Below, one piece after another: positions 18,296 to 27,311 of a DNA stretch of 64,000 bases. The notes beneath the pieces are model-generated. The model had not been told where the DNA came from and did no database searches. It saw only the letters and a program-made list of their open reading frames with translations. Both the position numbers and the translations under genes were made by a program. The stretch is from VAZQ01 sp963756715. GTDB lineage: Bacteria > Pseudomonadota > Alphaproteobacteria > Rhizobiales > Xanthobacteraceae. The DNA lies in the NCBI GenBank assembly GCA_963756715.1, contig CAVWOV010000015.1, positions 186,001 through 250,000 on the forward strand. Direction: 5' to 3'. Every line of letters starts with the position of its first letter. Position 1 is the first letter of the stretch.

Positions 18296-19877
18296 TCACG
18301 GGTAGAAGTTGCGCTGCCAGCGGACGATCGCCGAGCAGCACGCTCTGGTCGTCGACCGCGCAGGACGGACCGGCACTGTTGGTGCAGGCCGGACGCGCGC
18401 CGTTGGCGGCCAAGTTCGCCGGTCCTTTAAAGGCGGTGTTGAGGCGCGTGTAGAACACGTCAAGACCGATATCCATCAGAGGAGCCGGGTTGAACTGCGT
18501 CCGCGAACCAACCTGGTAGAAGCTGAAGTCCGGGCTGCAGCTGTTGCCGCTGCCAGCCGTGATGGTGATCGGAGGCCACACCGCGCCACCCACCGGCACG
18601 CCGCAGGGCGTGATGCCCGCCGCACCGGGAAGGTGGGAGAGGATGATGTTCTTGGCCTTGTCGTTGTACGAGATGTTGACGTAGCCGCCATACACCGTGG
18701 TGCGCCACTTGCCGCCCCAGGTCCCCGCGGGTCCCCAGATGTGCTGGTAGGCGGCGTTGATGCTCCACGCCTTGGTCAGTTCGATGTCGGTGCCGGTATC
18801 CGAAGATGCCGTCCTGGCTCCAGCCGACGCCGACGCTGTTGCTGTTGTTATACATCTGCCAGGTGCCGACGTATCTGCGCGTAACCGGGTGCACCGTTGG
18901 CATAGACGAAGTTGACACCGACGATGTCGCCGCCTGCCAGATTGAGCAGGCCGCCGACCGCAACCGCCCAGCCGTACTTGTCGGCGGGATGGCCGTTGTT
19001 GACGTTGTTGGCGTCGCCGTAATAGGCGCCGCTGACGTCGTGGATCGCGGTGCTGACGCCGAGATAGCCCCAGGCCTGGTCGATGCGCAGGTTGGTGATG
19101 ATGTCCGGAACGCGGAAGCCGTTGTTGGTGGTGCCGTTCTGGAGGACGAGACCGTTGTCGCTCGTACGTCGCGCCGTTGAACGCCCAAGCAGGCCGCGCG
19201 TGGCGTCGCAGGTGCCGACCTTGCCGTGCGCCGCAGGATCTTCCAGCGACAGCGTGTAGGACACGCCGTTGCCGAACTGCACCGTGTAGGCCCAGAGATC
19301 CGCACCGGCCGCACCGGTATCACCCGCGGTACGGACGTTGAGGTAGGTGTAGGCGCCGCCGTAGGTGAAGATGTCGAAGAACGACTGCGCACGGCCGACC
19401 GTGAAGCCCGCGAACTGAATGAACGCGCGATCCCAGTAGTTGCCGACCGGCAGGATTGGTGCCGGCGCCGGTCACGTTCGGGTGTCCGGTTTTCCCAGCC
19501 GGCACGAATGTACGACCGCAGAGTGCCGTAGTCGGTCTGGGTGCGAGCATCGAACGTCACGACGCCGCGAACCAGGTTAGTTGATGTCGTTGGTGCTCTG
19601 CGCGGTCAAACTTGGCCTGCCGCGCCCTCGATAGCGCCGCCGCCGATCGACCTGACCGCTCGAGCCGCCATTGTATTCGAGTCTGGACACGAAGATACCC
19701 GCCGACCTTGAGGCAGGTGTCGGTGCCCGGGATGTAGTAGAAGCCAGCCCCGTAGAGCGAGCAGATCTTGACGTATTCAACCGGCTTCGCCTTGACCGGC
19801 ATATCAGCCGCCTGCGCCCCAGCAACCGCGAGCAACCCCGCGGCGGTACCGAGGAGAAGACTTTTCACCATCCTCAT
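18296..19877 (-). pseudogene. Porin, Porin_2 family, with about six frame breaks
   Basis: Outer-membrane diffusion channel of the alphaproteobacterial Porin_2 type. It starts MRMVKSLLLGTAAGLLAVAG with a Sec signal (GAQAADMPVKAK), then VKICSLYGAGFYYIPGTDTC. GGAGG stands before the ATG at 19877. Porin pieces then occur in successive frames: RLEYNGGSSGQV, TFDARTQTDYGTLRSYIRAG, FAGFTVGRAQSFFD, GVSYTLSLEDPAAHGK, GGYVNISYNDKAKNI. The end RWQRNFYP with terminal TGA at 18296 is the expected C-terminus. No single frame covers more than about a third of it. Either a decayed copy, or a multi-copy porin locus badly assembled; the clean start, end and terminator favour the second. Confidence 0.75.
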
Positions 19878-20611
19878 CTCAACCTCCATCTGTTGACTTG
19901 GGAGGGATCGATCTCCGCCGGGCGCTGCTCACCCTGGAAGGTCCCCTTGCTCCCCCACCATCCGGCCCTCCCGTCTGCCCTTTAGATTTCCCCTGGCAGG
20001 CGGGAACCGGATGGACGACTTGGGATGTGCCCCCTCCGTCGCGTCACCACCATTAACCAACACGATTGCACAGGCAACGAACAACAGGCCCTTTGGACAG
20101 TTTGAAAAGCAGTTTCCAAACCGGTGTTGCGCAAATGGCACTTGGTTGGGGACGCCCGGCAGGCACAGATCATCGCCTTGCCTCTGGATCAGGATGGACA
20201 TGTAAGATATTGTAATATCTAATCTTTTTTCTTCGCCGAATACCCGGCGGCACGGGATTCCACAATCTTTGAACACCGTCGGCTACTCGGCAGTGCGCCA
20301 AACATTGAATTTTGCGCAAACGAGCCAAACCGAAAGTCACAGCTTCGGAAATCACAATTAACGCCGTCAGGGTTAATCCCGGCAGGGTACAGTTAACAAC
20401 GAGTTGATCGAAAATTGACGCGCTTCGAACACTCGCGTCGCCCCCATCTCGCTAGTTTCCCTGCAAAATCAGCAATATGGCCAGGCCGGGCGCATCCGGA
20501 GCCGAAAAGTGTCAGCGCGTGGGCCGAGGCAGAATCAAGGACGGTCGAGATAAAAATCGCGCAGGCTAAGAAAGCTAAGTTCCGCCGGGAACTTCAAATT
20601 CGGGTCGTGCT
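19878..20611. other. Long non-coding stretch upstream of the porin
   Basis: This 730-base gap between the porin start and the end of the MarR gene is more AT-rich than its surroundings around 20190-20400. It must hold the porin promoter and long 5' leader, as is usual for regulated porins. One perfect short palindrome (20205-20220) is listed separately. Open frames here lack ribosome sites and family likeness. Confidence 0.5.
20205..20220. promoter_or_regulatory. AT-rich perfect palindrome
   Basis: AGATATT-GT-AATATCT is followed on the plus strand by AATCTTTTTTCTTC. It could be an operator for the downstream porin or a weak terminator for plus-strand transcription. A pure A/T-rich stem is thermodynamically weak, so an operator is a little more likely. 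Confidence 0.35.
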
Positions 20612-21142
20612 TCACCTGATCCTGCTGCGGGATGACGCCCGCTTTCGAATGACATCGCGCCAGTTCTCGTCGCCGGGGAATATCTCCGATGAACGCCGTT
20701 CAAGCTTGTCCAGCACGCGATCAAGAATCTTCTGTTCGTTCGCCGTGAGCCCCCCTAGCAGTGCCTGTTCCAGCCCCCGGGAAACCTTTTCGATCTTTTC
20801 GTGAATGTGCCTGCCCTTTGCGGACAGCGAGAGGACCGTGCGTCGCCGGTCGTCCGGATCTTCGCGTCGCCGCACCAGGCCCTGGGCGGCCAGCATATCG
20901 ATCCCGCGGGTCACCTTGGCCGGCTCGAGGCTGGTGTGCGCACCCGCCTCGCTCGCCGACAACGGGCCGAAATACTCGATCACGCTGAGCAGTTTCCAGC
21001 CGTTGACCGAAAGACCGAACTCCGCAGCGTGCATTCCCGTAAGACAACGCGTCTGGCGCCGCGCGATGATGGAGAATCGATAGGACGTACGCCGGTCGAG
21101 GCTCAGTTGCTTGGAGTCCGGCCGGACCCGTCCTTTGCTCAT
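20612..21142 (-). CDS. MarR-family transcriptional regulator
   Basis: A 176-residue winged-helix repressor type. The DNA-binding part reads LSASEAGAHTSLEPAKVTRGIDMLAAQGLV, with the wing DPDDRRRTVLSLSAKGRHIH, the MarR hallmark. The C-terminal helices (LLGGLTANEQKILDRVLDKLE) serve dimerisation. It is the last gene of the minus-strand block that contains a TctC receptor, SDR, Rieske oxygenase and amidase, and probably controls that block in response to its substrate. A second MarR gene opens the same block at 26534-27049. Confidence 0.88.
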   Translation of the reverse strand: MSKGRVRPDSKQLSLDRRTSYRFSIIARRQTRCLTGMHAAEFGLSVNGWKLLSVIEYFGPLSASEAGAHTSLEPAKVTRGIDMLAAQGLVRRREDPDDRRRTVLSLSAKGRHIHEKIEKVSRGLEQALLGGLTANEQKILDRVLDKLERRSSEIFPGDENWRDVIRKRASSRSRIR

Positions 21143-21203
21143 CGTGATGTCTCAACCCGTTTTGGCGCCGTGTCGCTCTCGTCCGCGGACGGCGCCTCGC
21201 CGT

Positions 21204-22200
21204 CTATTGTTGTTTCGTGCCCGTCATCTTAACGACGTCGCGCCAGTGCGCTGCTTGTTGCGCGATGAAGGCGCTGAATGCCTCCACCGTACCGGTCGCG
21301 GCCTCGATGCTCTGTTGCAGGAATTTGGCTTTGACCTCCGGATCGTTGATGCTCGCAGACAGGTCAGTGTTGAGCCGCGCGATGATTGGCTTCGGCGTGC
21401 CGGCCGGCGCGAGGATGCCGAACCAGAACACCACGTCGACGCCCTTGACGCCCTGCTCCTCGAAGGTCGGAACCTTGGAGAGCGCCACCCCGGGCAGGTC
21501 GCCGAGCCGCTTCTGTCCGGTCACCGCGATCGCGCGGGCCTTGCCGCCTTGGAGCGCGCTGATGGGCCCCGGCATGCTGTCGAAAATCACATCGAGCACG
21601 CCCGATTGCAGCGCCGTCCACGACTGCGCGCCGCCCGGATACGGGTATGTGGACCATGTTGATGCCGGTGGCGTGCTTGAGCATCTCGGTCGAGAGATGG
21701 TGCAGGCTGCCGGGGCCGGACGTTCCGTAGTTCAGCTTGCCTGGATTTTTCTTGGCGTAATCGATCAGTTCCGCGAGGTTGTGGATCGGCAGATCGGACC
21801 GCACCGAGAGGATGAACGGGCCGCGCGCAACCTGAATGATCGGCGCGAAGGCGGTGACCGGATCGAACGGCGCCTCTTTGGCAACCGCCGGCGACACGAC
21901 CACCGAACTCGTGCTGCCGAACAGGATCGTATAGCCGTCCGGATCGGCCTTCACCACGACACGGCCGCCGGTGGCGCCGCCCGCCCCCGGCCGGTTCTCG
22001 ATGATCACCGGCTGACCGAGCCGCGGCGACAGTTTCTCCGCAATGATGCGGGCGTAGACATCCGGGCCGCTGCCGGCGGGAAACGGCACGATCATCGTGA
22101 CCCGGTGCGACGGATAGTCCTGCGCCCAAGCCGCCGTGCTCGTCACCGTGCTGGGAAACGACGCGAGCGCGGCAAGCAGAATTCCAAGTCTCAGGATCAT
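21204..22200 (-). CDS. TctC/Bug-type periplasmic solute receptor 1 (one frame break)
   Basis: Receptors of this family capture carboxylates and similar organic acids in the periplasm, usually for tripartite tricarboxylate transporters. It has a Sec signal ending TAAWAQ, then YPSHRVTMIVPFPAGSGPDV, IIENRPGAGG and ADPDGYTILFG, the family hallmarks. The frame breaks near 21640 just after NMVHIP; removing one base restores YPGGAQSWTALQSG and the remaining C-terminus (331 residues in all). It lies in the dioxygenase/SDR block, so its ligand may be the substrate of that pathway. No TctA or TctB subunit is nearby. Confidence 0.85.
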
Positions 22201-22237
22201 TGCGTTTGCCTCTTCGATTTGCCCCGGCCGACCTTAA

Positions 22238-23062
22238 TCACGTGACGCCCGCCTGGAATGCGACACCTGCCGCCTTGCGGGCTTCCGTCGGCAGATGTTT
22301 TTCCTTGCCTTGCGGTCCGAGCGCGCTGTGTCCGCCATCGACCCGCAAGCAACTGCCGGTGATGAACCCGGCGTGTTCCGAACAGAGAAAGAGCACGGCG
22401 TCGGACACCTCCTCGAGCGTCCCCTGCCTGCCGATCATATGAAGCCGGTCGGAGAGCACCGCGTAACGGTCCTTGACCTCCTGCGGCGCGATCTTCTGCC
22501 ACGGCTTCTCTGTCCAGCCCGGCATGACGGCGTTGACGCGGATGCGGTCCGGCGCGAGGTCGAGCGCCTGGCTGCGCACGACTTGTTCGATCGCCGCCTT
22601 GGTGGCCGGATAAATCCAGCGGCCGGTCAGCCCGACATGGGCGCTTTCGCTGCTGAAATAGACGACCGACGGCCATGACGAGCGCCGCAGCGCCGGCAGC
22701 GCGCGACGCACCAGCATAATGTGGCCGAATACATTGCTATCGAAGCCGTTCTGCCAAGCGGCACGATCGGAATCGATGCCGTGGTCGGCATAGGTCGCCG
22801 CCGCATTGAGGATAAAATCGATGCCCCCGTGACGGCTTTCCGTCGCGGTGACAAGCCGGTCGATATCGTCATCACGGCGCAGGTCGGTACGCAGAAACGT
22901 GCAGCCCAGACCGATCTCGCGTTCGATCGCGGCGCCCGCCTCCTCCTGGATGTCGGCGAACACCACCTTAGCCCCGTTCGCGACGAACGCGCGGACAAGG
23001 CCGGCACCGATCCCGCTCGCACCGCCGGTCACGATCGCAACGCGATCCTTGATCCCTTTCAT
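22238..23062 (-). CDS. Short-chain dehydrogenase/reductase (candidate dihydrodiol dehydrogenase)
   Basis: An NAD(P)-dependent SDR of 274 residues. The Rossmann motif TGGASGIG is at 12-19, NAAATY follows, the serine region is YFSSESAHVG and the catalytic pair Tyr151/Lys155 lies in YPATKAA. It lies directly downstream of the Rieske oxygenase beta gene. An SDR in that position normally rearomatises the cis-dihydrodiol made by the oxygenase, and this is the likely role here by context. The ATG at 23062 is taken as start; a GTG at 23071 is possible. Confidence 0.85.
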   Translation of the reverse strand: MKGIKDRVAIVTGGASGIGAGLVRAFVANGAKVVFADIQEEAGAAIEREIGLGCTFLRTDLRRDDDIDRLVTATESRHGGIDFILNAAATYADHGIDSDRAAWQNGFDSNVFGHIMLVRRALPALRRSSWPSVVYFSSESAHVGLTGRWIYPATKAAIEQVVRSQALDLAPDRIRVNAVMPGWTEKPWQKIAPQEVKDRYAVLSDRLHMIGRQGTLEEVSDAVLFLCSEHAGFITGSCLRVDGGHSALGPQGKEKHLPTEARKAAGVAFQAGVT

Positions 23063-23074
23063 CACGCTCACCCG

Positions 23075-23569
23075 TCAAACGATGATCGAAAGCTTGCCAT
23101 GCGGCCGCAGCGCGCCCATGCGCAGGATCGAGCGCTTTTCCTTGATCAGCAGCGCGCCATTCGGCTTGACCATGAGATATTCGTGGTGGCCGAAATAGGT
23201 GTCGGTCACGCCCTGGCTGGCGCGGAAGGTAACGAAGCTGCACTTGACCTTGAGCACGTCCTCCTCAAGCCCGAGGATCCGCACGTTGCTGATCATGCGC
23301 TGCGTCGTGGAGCGCGGATATTCCGCGTGCGCGGTGCGCTTGCCGAGCCGCTTCACGCGCTCGGTCAAATGATGCTCGTCGTCCGCGATCAGGAACAACG
23401 ACGAATCCGGCGAGACATAGGGGTCACCGGTCATCGGCGGCACCAGATAGCGGCATCCTGGCGCGAACAACTGACGCCATTCCGGAAGGCGCCACTCATC
23501 AAGCAGCGCCGCCTCGTTGATAAGAAACTCCTCGATGTCCGCGCGTGTCAGATCGCTGAGCGAGGTCAT
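23075..23569 (-). CDS. Aromatic-ring-hydroxylating dioxygenase, beta subunit
   Basis: The 164-residue protein is the small subunit of an alpha/beta Rieske non-haem iron oxygenase. It has the beta-subunit pattern: an early acidic helix (ADIEEFLINEAALLDEWRL), then DDEHHLTERVKRL, and AEYPRSTTQRMISNVRI with the Arg/Asn positions typical of the SnoaL-like beta fold. Beta subunits mainly give structural support to the alpha subunit. The ATG at 23569 lies just inside the end of the alpha gene, so the two are coupled. Confidence 0.88.
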   Translation of the reverse strand: MTSLSDLTRADIEEFLINEAALLDEWRLPEWRQLFAPGCRYLVPPMTGDPYVSPDSSLFLIADDEHHLTERVKRLGKRTAHAEYPRSTTQRMISNVRILGLEEDVLKVKCSFVTFRASQGVTDTYFGHHEYLMVKPNGALLIKEKRSILRMGALRPHGKLSIIV

Positions 23570-24864
23570 CTGCCGGTCTCTCCGCCTGCAGGAGCCACTG
23601 CTGCCAGCCGCGCCAGAACGCGCGCTGCGGCAGTTCGTCCTTGGTGTCACCCACTTTGTCGTCGCCGCTGACGTCGAAGCCCTTCGACAGGTCGTTCCAT
23701 GGCGCCTCGCGCGCGGCGGCGGCGGCCCGCTGGCAGGATTCCAGCGCTTCGATATCGTCCGGCGTCGCAAAGCCGCCAGGGCCGAGAAATTCGAGGAAAT
23801 TGGTGAGCCGTCGCGACAGCGCGGGTTTGCCGACCTCCTCGAACGGTGCCAGAGACCAGACGCTGACATCCATATAGTCAGGCGCAACCGGCTGAAAGAC
23901 GCGCACCGTGATCGACATGATGTCGTTGATCACCAGATTGGGAAAGATCAGCATATTGCGCGCGCATTTCGCCATCCGATGTGCCCGCTCCGGGCCATAC
24001 CGCTCCACCAACCGCGCGTAGATCTGGTCGATCTCTCCCCTCGCCTCCTCGCCCCACAGCGAGATCCATTGGGCGATGGGACGGCCATAGGTCGCACGCC
24101 GCTCGACCACCGAATGGCCATTGCCGAGGTCGATCGCCTGGCCTTCCATCTTGCCGCGCCGCATCGTGTTGCCGGAATTGGTCGCGACCAGATCGAGATA
24201 GGTCGGATGCAGCGTTTCGACATGCAAGATGTCAGTCGAGTTCTCGGCCAGGAGTTTCCAGTTGGCGCGAGCGCTGTATTCCTGCACGCCGCCTATGACA
24301 TGCATGCCCTGCTCGGCCTGATCGACGATGACGTCGATGTAGTCGCGCGCGCCGCCGAGATAGTCCGCAAGGCTGACGGCGGTCGCGTCGAAATTCAGGA
24401 ACCAGAAGCCGCGATACTGCTCAAACCGCGGCACCGCGACCAAATCGTTGCAGCCGGGCGCGTTGAAACCCGGCGGATAGGTTTCAGGCTCCGCGATGCT
24501 CACGGCCCGGCCGGTATTTTCGAATGACCAGCCGTGATAGATGCAGGTGAAATTCTTGGCCTGCCCGTCGCGGTGCCGGCAGATCTGCGCGCCGCGATGC
24601 GGGCAAATGTTGAGAAAGCAGCGGACCTCGCCGTTGCGGTCGCGCAGGAAAATCACGGAGCGGCCTGCGACCTGTCGCGTGATGAATTGATCGGGCTTGG
24701 CGATTTCGGTGTCGTGCCCGACATACAGCCAGCACTTGGCAAAGATGCGCTCGAGCTCGGCGTCAAAAATCGCCGCGATCGGTGTAGTTCGCGCGCGCGA
24801 TACTGAAGCGGCCGCTCGCGGGATCGGCCCGGACCGCAGCGCTAAAGTCCGGCATTGATGACAT
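23499..24864 (-). CDS. Aromatic-ring-hydroxylating dioxygenase, alpha subunit (one frame break)
   Basis: The catalytic subunit adds two hydroxyls to an aromatic ring. The Rieske 2Fe-2S ligands appear as CPHRG and CIYHGW (C-x-H ... C-x2-H). The mononuclear iron site is in ENSTDILHVETLHPTYLDL (Asp and two His). The gene starts at ATG 24864 (GGAGA six bases upstream) but breaks in a run of five T near 24770; with four T it reads on as DAELERIFAKCWLYVG. In the present frame it ends at 23499, overlapping beta by 71 bases. A TGA overlapping the beta ATG in another frame may be the true end. Reductase and ferredoxin genes are not in the window, so electron delivery must come from elsewhere. Confidence 0.85.
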
Positions 24865-24941
24865 CGTCATTCTCCGGAATCAGCCGGTTCGAGCAACTTC
24901 TCGGCACGACAACGCGCGCGAAGGCTCATAGATGATCCTTC

Positions 24942-24979
24942 CGCAACTAGTTGCGAAAATCAATAGTATTAATTCGCAA
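24942..24979. promoter_or_regulatory. Clustered TTGCG palindromes upstream of the dioxygenase genes
   Basis: CGCAACTAGTTGCG (24942-24955) is a perfect 14-bp palindrome. Its right half TTGCGAA (24951) pairs again with TTCGCAA (24973-24979) across 15 bases. The surroundings are AT-rich and lie about 80-115 bases before the dioxygenase alpha start. This fits an operator for one of the two MarR proteins of the same block, binding as one or two dimers. Inference from pattern and position only. Confidence 0.55.
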
Positions 24980-25012
24980 ACAATCCGATTTTCGCACGCC
25001 TACTGCGTGCAT

Positions 25013-26461
25013 CTATAGCTTCGGCAGGCGACGGTCTCCCGCTGCGTGCTCGACCGCCGCTGCGATCTGCAGGAGGCGGGCGTCGTCGCCGGGCGAAGCG
25101 TACAGCACCGCGCCGAACGGCGTGCCGGATGCGTCGAGACCGAACGGCAGGGCGATCGTTGGCGCCCCAGCCTTGCCGGTACATTTCGCCGCCGACCCCA
25201 TCGGCGACATCAGCACGTCTACGCCGCTCATCGCGAGTGCGGCGTCAATCCCTGCCGTCCGGCTCAAGGCGATGTCGCGCTGCCGGTCGCTGACGTAGCC
25301 AGGATCGTCCAGGCCCTTGGTCTGCTCGGCGGCGAGCAGCAGCGACTGTCCGTAGGGGATCAATTCGGGGTGGCGATCGTTCCAGGCGATCAGATCGCTG
25401 AGATTTGCGATGTCATTTGGAGAACCTTCCGCCTCAAGAAAGACATTCAGCGCGGCCTTGAACTCGGTGCGGAACACCGACGATCGCACATCCTGAAGCT
25501 GCTCGGCGCTTGGCAGATCGCAAGGATCGACGATCACCGCGCCAGCGCCGGCGAGCCGCGACAGCAGCGCATCAAACAACGGCAGGACGGCAGCCATGTC
25601 GGAACGATCCGCGACGCATCTCCGCGGCACGCCGATGCGGACACCGGCGAGGCTCGCCGGCGGTGCTCCCGCCGGCGCAACTGCGTAGGCGAGCGTGTTG
25701 GTGTCGTGCATATCGGCGCCTGCCAGTACGGCGAACACGAGAGCCGCATCGGCCACCGAGCGCGTCAATGGGCCGGGCGAATCCTGGCTCGGCACCAGCG
25801 GGATGACGCCTGCCCGGCTAACGGCGCCGACGCCGGGCTTGAAGCCGACCACCGAGGAATAGCAGGCGGGGGTCTGGATGGAATTCTGCGTCTCACTGCC
25901 GATCGCGACCGGCGCAAAGCCGGCCGCAACGGCGGCGGCCGAACCGACGCTCGAACCCTGACCGCGGCCATATGCGATGCCATGCGGATTGCGCACGACA
26001 CCACCGGCGCCGCTGAAGCCCGAAGGCATCACCTCCGACACATAGTCGGCGAACTCCGTCATGTTGGTCTTGCCGAGCACGATAGCACCGGCTTGACGCA
26101 GCCGCCGGACCAGCGTCGCCGCATGTCTCGGCACGAAGTCCGCCAGCGCTGCAGCGCCTGCCGACGCGGGCATCCCGTCTCCGGTCAAGATATTGTCCTT
26201 CAACAAGATCGGGATGCCGTGCATTGGCCCGCGATCGATGCCGCGGCTGAGTTCGTCATCGGCACGGCTTGCCGCGTCGAGCGCATGCGGGTTGAGAGTC
26301 CGCACCGTATTAAGAGCCGGCCCGTTGCGGTCGAATTGGTCGATCCGCGCGAGATACCAGGCCACCATCTCGCGCACCGACAATGTGCGCGCCCGCAGTT
26401 CAGCGCCGATCGCGGCAATCGACCCCTGGGTGAGACAAGCCTCGATGTTTCGATCGGTCAT
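25013..26461 (-). CDS. Amidase-signature family hydrolase
   Basis: A 482-residue enzyme of the amidase-signature family, which hydrolyses C-N bonds with a Ser-cisSer-Lys triad. Lys88 is in GIPILLKDNI. The glycine/serine loop is GQGSSVGSAAAVAAG instead of the usual GGSSGGSAAAVAAG. The nucleophile segment is GSETQNSIQTPA (Ser194) where most members have D-x-G-G-S-I-R-x-P. The triad is kept, but its surroundings differ, so substrate may be unusual. It sits between the MarR gene and the Rieske oxygenase genes. An aromatic amide or ester might be opened before or after ring hydroxylation. Confidence 0.85.
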   Translation of the reverse strand: MTDRNIEACLTQGSIAAIGAELRARTLSVREMVAWYLARIDQFDRNGPALNTVRTLNPHALDAASRADDELSRGIDRGPMHGIPILLKDNILTGDGMPASAGAAALADFVPRHAATLVRRLRQAGAIVLGKTNMTEFADYVSEVMPSGFSGAGGVVRNPHGIAYGRGQGSSVGSAAAVAAGFAPVAIGSETQNSIQTPACYSSVVGFKPGVGAVSRAGVIPLVPSQDSPGPLTRSVADAALVFAVLAGADMHDTNTLAYAVAPAGAPPASLAGVRIGVPRRCVADRSDMAAVLPLFDALLSRLAGAGAVIVDPCDLPSAEQLQDVRSSVFRTEFKAALNVFLEAEGSPNDIANLSDLIAWNDRHPELIPYGQSLLLAAEQTKGLDDPGYVSDRQRDIALSRTAGIDAALAMSGVDVLMSPMGSAAKCTGKAGAPTIALPFGLDASGTPFGAVLYASPGDDARLLQIAAAVEHAAGDRRLPKL

Positions 26462-26533
26462 CGGTCATACCGTCCGGACTCAATCATCGGTCGCTCGCAC
26501 GTGGTTATGGAGCGCGCTTACTTGCGGCCTCGT

Positions 26534-27049
26534 TTACTTGCGGCGTTGCTTCGGTTCAAACTTTCGCCAGGCCTGTTTGCCGTCGAACATGACACCGGCG
26601 CGCTGTTGCAGCCTGTCGAGCAGCCGATAGAGCGTCTCACGTTCCCACGGCTCCAGCGTACCGAGAAACTCCTCCTCGATCCGGTGCCGCATGGCATCGA
26701 ATTCGACGGCGACGCGCTTGCCTTTGGCCGTGAGCGACAATGAGACCCGGCGCTTGTCCGCGCTTTTCTGATCGCGGCTCATCAATCCCTGCGCCACCAA
26801 CTGATCCACGATCCGCGTAATCTTGTCGCGCTCAAGCTTGGTCAGGCGCGCGACTTCGCTCGGCGAAATCTCTTTTCGGTTGCCAATGACGCTGAAGACA
26901 CGCCAAGCGTTCGCGGGGCGCCCGAACTTCGAGACATAGTAGGACGCCAGACATTGCTGCACCTCCGTGACGAGGAGCCAGAAACGGTAGATGCTGCGCT
27001 CTTCGAGCGCGAAACGAATTCCGGTTGCTTCGGCTAGTCTTCGTTCCAT
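26534..27049 (-). CDS. MarR-family transcriptional regulator
   Basis: A 171-residue MarR protein. The recognition region is ISPSEVARLTKLERDKITRIVDQLVAQGLM and the wing is KSADKRRVSLSLTAKGKRVA. It opens the minus-strand amidase/dioxygenase block and is divergent from the liv-type ABC transporter operon, so it could control both sides. The start is taken at ATG 27049; a GTG-initiated longer form reaching 27094 is possible, and neither has a strong ribosome site. It is clearly related to, but not a close copy of, the MarR at 20612-21142. Confidence 0.86.
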   Translation of the reverse strand: MERRLAEATGIRFALEERSIYRFWLLVTEVQQCLASYYVSKFGRPANAWRVFSVIGNRKEISPSEVARLTKLERDKITRIVDQLVAQGLMSRDQKSADKRRVSLSLTAKGKRVAVEFDAMRHRIEEEFLGTLEPWERETLYRLLDRLQQRAGVMFDGKQAWRKFEPKQRRK

Positions 27050-27311
27050 CCCGTTGCCCAGAAAGTGTGACCTCGTTGCCGCCTTAGATAGCACGTGCTG
27101 CGTCGCAACTCACGGCTTCGCGCGGGCCGGGACAGGTAGTTGTATTTGCCAATTGACTTCGGAATGCCAGCTATTTTACATTTCCTCTTCAATTTCGTCG
27201 GTGGGTTTGCACGTGCGCCGACAGCTCGTTTTCACCGCACCAATAAGAAAATCGTTCCAGACGGCTTTAAACGAAATCGCTCACACCCGAACGCGACTTA
27301 AGGGGAACGGC

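Noticed and set aside
19929..20276. 115-codon minus-strand open frame upstream of the porin
   Set aside because: No ribosome site, odd composition, and position fits a porin leader region.
20415..20804. 129-codon plus-strand frame before and over the MarR end
   Set aside because: Runs antisense into the MarR gene, no ribosome site, no recognisable domain.
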